From positions 1-64,000 of the IMG/VR virus record IMGVR_UViG_3300025785_000013: a stretch of DNA of 64,000 nucleotides. The stretch is one strand, 5' to 3'. Each line of letters begins with the position of its first letter. Within the stretch, counting starts at the first letter, position 1. The DNA comes from a virus. Below the pieces are notes generated by a model that was not told where the DNA came from, ran no database searches, and saw only the letters and a list, made by a program, of their open reading frames with translations. This document shows positions 60,392-64,000 of this stretch, piece by piece. Position numbers and translations under genes: made by a program.

Positions 60392-60801
60392 GACCTAATC
60401 GGAATTTTTTTAAACTTGTTCCAACGCTCTGGGCGAGCCGGGTCTAGAACAACGCCGCGCTTGGCGTTCTTGCTATCAGCACCAGCCCGACGGCACGGAG
60501 CGCAAATGCACTTGGCTTTGTGTCCCGTGGTCGTGCCGTGTCGCTCGTCGTTGACGGTGAGCCTGCATCGTGTGTTGCCACACTTGCATCGTTCACCACT
60601 GCGCTCGTGCTTCAAGGGGTCGCCCCCGTGTGCGTCACGGCGAGCGTTGTAGTCGCGGAGGTAAAGCCGGTTGGCTTCCAAGCACGGCTCACAGCGACAG
60701 CCGTTGACCGTGTACCCAGAACGCTTGCCGTGTAAGGGTGAGAACACACTCAGTCCACACCGCTTACCCCGGCAAGCGCACTTGATGAATGGCACCAGCA
60801 T
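60388..60801 (-). CDS. Cys-rich protein with two HGxxxGxxxxCxCxxC units
   Basis: 137 residues. Two related zinc-binding units: HGKRSGYTVNGCRCEPC and HGTTTGHKAKCICAPC, plus further Cys pairs (KCACRGKRC, CKCGNTRC). Strongly basic, so DNA or RNA binding is likely. Similar units occur in small phage zinc proteins and beside HNH domains, but no HNH motif is seen here. Confidence 0.65.
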   Translation of the reverse strand: MLVPFIKCACRGKRCGLSVFSPLHGKRSGYTVNGCRCEPCLEANRLYLRDYNARRDAHGGDPLKHERSGERCKCGNTRCRLTVNDERHGTTTGHKAKCICAPCRRAGADSKNAKRGVVLDPARPERWNKFKKIPIRS

Positions 60802-61088
60802 TACGCCCGAACCATCTCGCTCCGCGTCCTGCGACGCTTCGCTGCCGTTGGCTTCACCACGCGGCCTGCTGCGAACGTGCGGTACGAGGCGTGGCCTCGG
60901 TCACCACCGTGAACGGTCACTTCGACAACTTCACCGTCACGCTCGTGAGCGTACATAAAGCGAAACTCACAACCGTGAGTACCAGTGACGTGAACGAGTT
61001 CGCCTTTCTCAAAGCCGTTCCATTCCGTCACCTCTGTCCACTGCCGGTCATACTGCACCGGTGCGTCAGAAGAATTGCGTCGAATCAT
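60801..61088 (-). CDS. Small SH3-like protein, paralog of gene at 38895
   Basis: 95 residues. VTEWNGFEKGELVHVTG, RDGEVVEVTVHGGDRGHASYRTF and a basic tail match the + strand gene at 38895. Start supported by AGGGAGCGAAG. First gene behind the promoter at 61159. Confidence 0.7.
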   Translation of the reverse strand: MIRRNSSDAPVQYDRQWTEVTEWNGFEKGELVHVTGTHGCEFRFMYAHERDGEVVEVTVHGGDRGHASYRTFAAGRVVKPTAAKRRRTRSEMVRA

Positions 61089-61158
61089 CTTCGCTCCCTG
61101 TTTCGGTTGTCAATGAACTGTGCCGGGTTTGCGCCCCACCCGGCAAGGGCCTACCTGA

Positions 61159-61186
61159 AGTATACACTAATCCTAACTAAAGTCAA
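61159..61186 (-). promoter_or_regulatory. Sigma70-type promoter, minus strand
   Basis: TTGACT (61186-61181) and TATACT (61164-61159), 16-bp spacer. It is divergent from the promoter at 61231, and the 44 nt between the two -35 boxes are AT-rich (AAAAAATATTTTCAAATT). Confidence 0.75.
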
Positions 61187-61230
61187 GGGGCAATTTCTCC
61201 AGTCACCAAAAAATATTTTCAAATTGGGTC

Positions 61231-61258
61231 TTGACTTTTCCAAAACCTCAGGCATACT
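61231..61258 (+). promoter_or_regulatory. Sigma70-type promoter, plus strand
   Basis: TTGACT and CATACT with a 16-bp spacer. Start site near 61265, leader about 55 nt to ATG 61323. Confidence 0.7.
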
Positions 61259-61322
61259 AAAGGTGCAGTACACGCTGGCTCGCCAGCACGTTCATTGACA
61301 ACCTACCCAAGGGAGCAAGCAA

Positions 61323-61691
61323 ATGGCCAACGCCATTCGCAGTACCCGTCAGGCTGCTACGGCAGCACCGTACGACACGGCAGAGTTCGTGTTGCCAGAG
61401 GAAATCTGGGCGTTCTACAAGGGAGCCGGGCTGCTGGAGTACCCAGTCAGCGAATCGGACAACTTCGATGGAACGTTCACCGTCACCTTGAACGGCATAG
61501 ATGCCGGGAAGATGTTGGTGGAGACAGATGCCATCCGATACCGAGAGGCGTTCTGGCTCGATGTCCCCGAAGGCTTGGAGCGACAGGCCGGAGAGACGTT
61601 TGAGATGCTGATGGCCAACGGTGTGAGCGATGCCCACGTCTTGATGTACCAAGACGATGTTGAGCGTCGCTTCCCCCGGCAGCCTGAGTAG
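61323..61691 (+). CDS. Small early protein of unknown function
   Basis: 122 residues behind AAGGGAGCAAGCAA. PEEIWAFYKGAGLLEYPVSE and a mixed alpha/beta body (FTVTLNGIDAGKMLVETDAI). First gene of the replication transcript. No family recognised. Confidence 0.65.
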   Translation: MANAIRSTRQAATAAPYDTAEFVLPEEIWAFYKGAGLLEYPVSESDNFDGTFTVTLNGIDAGKMLVETDAIRYREAFWLDVPEGLERQAGETFEMLMANGVSDAHVLMYQDDVERRFPRQPE

Positions 61692-61711
61692 ACGGGCGAA
61701 GCAGGGCAACG

Positions 61712-61739
61712 CTACCCCACCCCCAGCAGGGTGGGGTAG
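61712..61739. terminator. 11-bp GC-rich hairpin
   Basis: CTACCCCACCC and GGGTGGGGTAG with a CCAGCA loop directly after the gene at 61323. No U-run follows on the + strand, so efficiency is uncertain. Confidence 0.6.
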
Positions 61740-61753
61740 TAGCCCATCGCTAC

Positions 61754-61785
61754 TTGACACGGGTTGAGTAAATCTGTGGTAGAAT
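61754..61785 (+). promoter_or_regulatory. Weak promoter candidate
   Basis: TTGACA and TAGAAT, but the spacer is 20 bp, longer than normal. It lies between the hairpin at 61712 and the Sak4-like gene at 61844. Confidence 0.35.
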
Positions 61786-61843
61786 CAACGCACCGATACC
61801 AATACCAGTGCCGCGTGCATTGACTACAGAAAGGCAGGGAACC

Positions 61844-62776
61844 GTGAGTTCACTGTTCACCAAAGCGACCAAGGCTGAGGCTAAGGCTCGCATCGCAGTT
61901 ACCGGGCCATCGGGTTCGGGCAAGACCTACTCGTCGCTTCTTTGGGCAGAGGTTCTTGCAGACGGTGGGAAGATTGCCGTCATTGACACCGAGCGTGATT
62001 CAGCAAAGTTGTACGCTGACCGCTTCGACTTCGACGCTCTTTCGATGAGCGCGCCCTACCACCCAGACCGTCTCATTGAGGCGTTGAAGGTTGCCGAGAA
62101 CGAAGGCTACGCGGTTGTCGTGATTGACAGCCTCACGCACTTTTGGAACGGCCAAGGTGGAATCTTGGAAATCGTTGACCAAGCCGGTGCAGCAGCCAAG
62201 GGCAACAACTTCGCCGGTTGGAAGGTAGCGACCCCTATCCAGCAACGGATGGTGGATGCCATCCTCGCGTTCGACGGACACATCATCACCACGATGCGCT
62301 CCAAGACCGAGTACTCACTGGAGAAGAACGAGTACGGCAAAATCAGCCCGAAGAAGGTTGGCCTCGCTCCGCAGCAGCGTGACGGAATCGAATACGAGTA
62401 CACGCTGGTGCTGGAAATGGACACCGACCACCGAACCATCGTGGGCAAGACCCGATGCGAGGTGCTGGCCGACCAAGTGTTCAACGCTGGCAAGGCCAAG
62501 GAGGGTGCCGAGACGTTCCTGTCGTGGCTCCGAGCCGGTGACCCCATCGTGGACAGCAACGAGCGTGACCTGCTGGATGGGCGCATCCGTGCGCTCTCCC
62601 CGGAAAGCCGTCGCACCCTGAAGGCCGTGTGGTCAGACAAGGGACTGCCCAAGGTGGCAGCGATGCCCAAGTCCCGCTTCGATGAGGCGATGGACTTGGT
62701 GAACGACGTGGCCGAGGCAGCAATCGAACTGGCCGCGCTGACGAGCGAAGCGTCTTCCGAGGAAGACGAGGGCTAG
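61844..62776 (+). CDS. Sak4-like RecA-fold ATPase
   Basis: 310 residues from GTG 61844, with AAAGGCAGGGAA upstream. Walker A GPSGSGKT at about 22-29; Walker B VVVIDSL; an ATP-sensing MRSKTEYS region. Length and motifs fit the Sak4/AAA_24 group of phage single-strand-annealing or RecA-like proteins. Works with the replication genes downstream. Confidence 0.85.
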   Translation: MSSLFTKATKAEAKARIAVTGPSGSGKTYSSLLWAEVLADGGKIAVIDTERDSAKLYADRFDFDALSMSAPYHPDRLIEALKVAENEGYAVVVIDSLTHFWNGQGGILEIVDQAGAAAKGNNFAGWKVATPIQQRMVDAILAFDGHIITTMRSKTEYSLEKNEYGKISPKKVGLAPQQRDGIEYEYTLVLEMDTDHRTIVGKTRCEVLADQVFNAGKAKEGAETFLSWLRAGDPIVDSNERDLLDGRIRALSPESRRTLKAVWSDKGLPKVAAMPKSRFDEAMDLVNDVAEAAIELAALTSEASSEEDEG

Positions 62777-62833
62777 CCGTAGCCCTGTAGGGCTTCACCA
62801 GACCCGGCTAATTTGCCCCGTGTGGCGTTCAAA

Positions 62834-62866
62834 GTGTCGGGGGGTAGGAATTCCTGTCCCCGGCAC
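62834..62866. repeat. 33-nt inverted repeat upstream of replication gene
   Basis: GTGTCGGGG and CCCCGGCAC (8 of 9 plus a wobble) flank AGGAATTCCT, itself a palindrome, so the whole element is a nested dyad centred at 62850. It could be an operator, terminator or origin feature. Confidence 0.6.
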
Positions 62867-62944
62867 CGAGAACGCTCACGGGGCTTCTCTGCACAGAGCG
62901 CAAAAAGACGGTATGTTCTTCGCCCCACCCGATTGGAGAACCAA

Positions 62945-63727
62945 ATGATTCGTCGGACAGCCAACCCCACCGAGAACTTCACCATCGTGACCAACGCGGC
63001 TATCTGTGATGCCGACCTGAGTTGGTCAGCCCGCGGCCTGCTCATCTACCTGCTCTCCAAGCCAGCGCACTGGTCAGTCCACGCTCGCCAACTGGCGAAA
63101 GAAAGTCCCAACGCCAAGAGGGACAAGATTTACAACCTGCTTGCCGAACTGAAATCTGCTGGGTACGTCAAGACAACGCAGGTGCGCCAAGAGGATGGCA
63201 CCCTTGGTGAATTCGACTACGAGGTCTACGACATCCCCTTTGGTTGGGAAAATGACTTGACCGGTTCCGGGTTTACCGGATACGGAGAAACCGGTAACCG
63301 GTATTTCCGACAAGAAGAAAGGATATATAGAGAGAAAGAACTGAAGATAGAAAAAGATATTGTTCATTCCAGTGAAATCCTTGAAAAATCAAGGAAAAAG
63401 CGGGAACGGCACCCCTACAGCCCAGAGTTTTTAGCAATCTGGCTCGTCTACCCGCGAAAAACAAACAAAACCACTGCTGGCAAGCAGTACGAAGCACGAA
63501 TTCGCGAGGGGATTTCACCGAGCGAACTCTTGACCGCAGCCGAAAACTACGCGCTCCTTCGCCGCAACGCTGACCCGCAGTTCACGATGATGCTTTCCAC
63601 CTTCCTTGGGCCGAACGAGCGTTGGCGGGATTACCTTCCGGGTGGCGCGGGATTGGCCGAGGGGCGACCCGGCAGTGGTGGAACCATCAACATCCTGCAA
63701 CGATTCTTGGACGGAGAAGACCATTGA
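62945..63727 (+). CDS. Winged-helix replication protein
   Basis: 260 residues from ATG 62945 with GGAGAA upstream. Residues 15-90 (TNAAICDADLSWSARGLLIYLL, VHARQLAKES, KIYNLLAELKSAGYV) form the winged helix of phage replication initiators. The C-terminal region (YSPEFLAIWLVYPRKTNKTTAGKQYEA) is shared by initiator and helicase-loading proteins. It likely binds an origin and recruits the loader encoded next. Confidence 0.75.
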   Translation: MIRRTANPTENFTIVTNAAICDADLSWSARGLLIYLLSKPAHWSVHARQLAKESPNAKRDKIYNLLAELKSAGYVKTTQVRQEDGTLGEFDYEVYDIPFGWENDLTGSGFTGYGETGNRYFRQEERIYREKELKIEKDIVHSSEILEKSRKKRERHPYSPEFLAIWLVYPRKTNKTTAGKQYEARIREGISPSELLTAAENYALLRRNADPQFTMMLSTFLGPNERWRDYLPGGAGLAEGRPGSGGTINILQRFLDGEDH

Positions 63728-64000
63728 CGAAACTAGAACTCGCCCAAGTGCTGGCCGTGCTTTCAGCAGCGTACCCAAAGTGGCAAATCACAGAAGAACT
63801 CCCAAAGGTGTACTACGAACTCCTTGGGGACATTGACGGTGAAATCGTGCAGCGAGCCACGAAGCAGTGGGCGATGACCGAGAAGTGGCCCCCGACCATT
63901 GCCGAACTCCGTTCGACGTGCGCTGAAATCTGCGGGATGCTGGCCCCAAGCCCGGAGATGGCGTGGGCTGAAGTCGCAGATGCGATTCGGACAAAAAATT
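63724..64000 (+). CDS. G39P-like helicase loader, 3' end missing
   Basis: At least 92 residues, cut by the window edge. A TTG start overlaps the previous stop. LAVLSAAYPKWQITEELPKVYYELLGDIDGEIV then KWPPTIAELR matches the G39P group of phage helicase loaders or inhibitors. Next to a winged-helix initiator, this is the expected place. Confidence 0.7.
   Translation, partial: MTKLELAQVLAVLSAAYPKWQITEELPKVYYELLGDIDGEIVQRATKQWAMTEKWPPTIAELRSTCAEICGMLAPSPEMAWAEVADAIRTKN

Noticed and set aside
60388-60801. HNH endonuclease
   Set aside because: The HG-x-G-C-x-C-x-x-C units resemble sequences next to HNH domains, but the HNH core itself is missing.
61295-61603. Alternative 102-codon frame overlapping the gene at 61323
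   Set aside because: Arginine/glycine-rich shadow with no Shine-Dalgarno; the frame at 61323 has AAGGGAG at proper spacing.

Overview
This window is a contiguous piece of a tailed, siphovirus-type phage genome of roughly 55% GC. It contains a scaffold, major capsid protein, head-tail connectors, tail tube, frameshifting tail chaperones, a 973-residue tape measure and tail-tip proteins, but no ribosomal RNA or tRNA genes, no integrase and no host housekeeping genes. An actinobacterial host is suggested by the Rpf-type secreted lytic enzyme, the DUF2746-like holin, and several leaderless promoters. Terminase, portal and a clear prohead protease are not in the window.

Layout. (1) 1-17,470, + strand: a cargo or accessory region. 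Ten genes carry 18 copies of a short peptide, K-G-[DG]-x-x-G-H-x-F-x-G-N-Q-[YW]. The tag is attached to His/Ala-rich helical bundles, PI3/4-kinase-like domains, ADP-ribosyltransferase (ART)-like domains, a RelA/SpoT-like domain, a ParB/sulfiredoxin-like domain and pentapeptide repeats. A Dps ferritin sits among them. The largest gene (2042 residues) strings five tags and six modules together and resembles the polyvalent proteins described in phages and conjugative elements. (2) 17,539-18,909, - strand: Rpf-like lytic enzyme plus small genes. (3) 19,024-23,371, +: a DNA methyltransferase, a run of overlapping tiny genes, a structured non-coding stretch, a LexA-type HTH protein and a RecB/Cas4-like nuclease. 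(4) 23,477-57,994, +: virion genes (scaffold, decoration, capsid; then a metallophosphoesterase/DUF4406/DUF1003/MazG-like block, fibre, connectors, tail tube paralogs, chaperones, tape measure, a 3081-residue tail protein, baseplate-like proteins) ending with two holin-like genes and a large convergent terminator. (5) 58,050-61,088, -: early-type small genes including a Mu Gam-like protein, driven by a set of related promoters. (6) 61,323-64,000, +: Sak4-like ATPase, winged-helix replication protein and a G39P-like helicase loader that runs off the end.

Two genome-wide signals are unusual. I could find no GATC, AGCT or CATG anywhere in 64 kb, and codon choice bends around these words. The 8-mer AGTGAAAT recurs about 29 times counting both strands. 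The best candidate for an undescribed system is the tagged set of effector-like proteins in the first 17 kb. I infer that the tag marks proteins for packaging into, or processing in, the virion and delivery to the host; this is not shown by the sequence alone.
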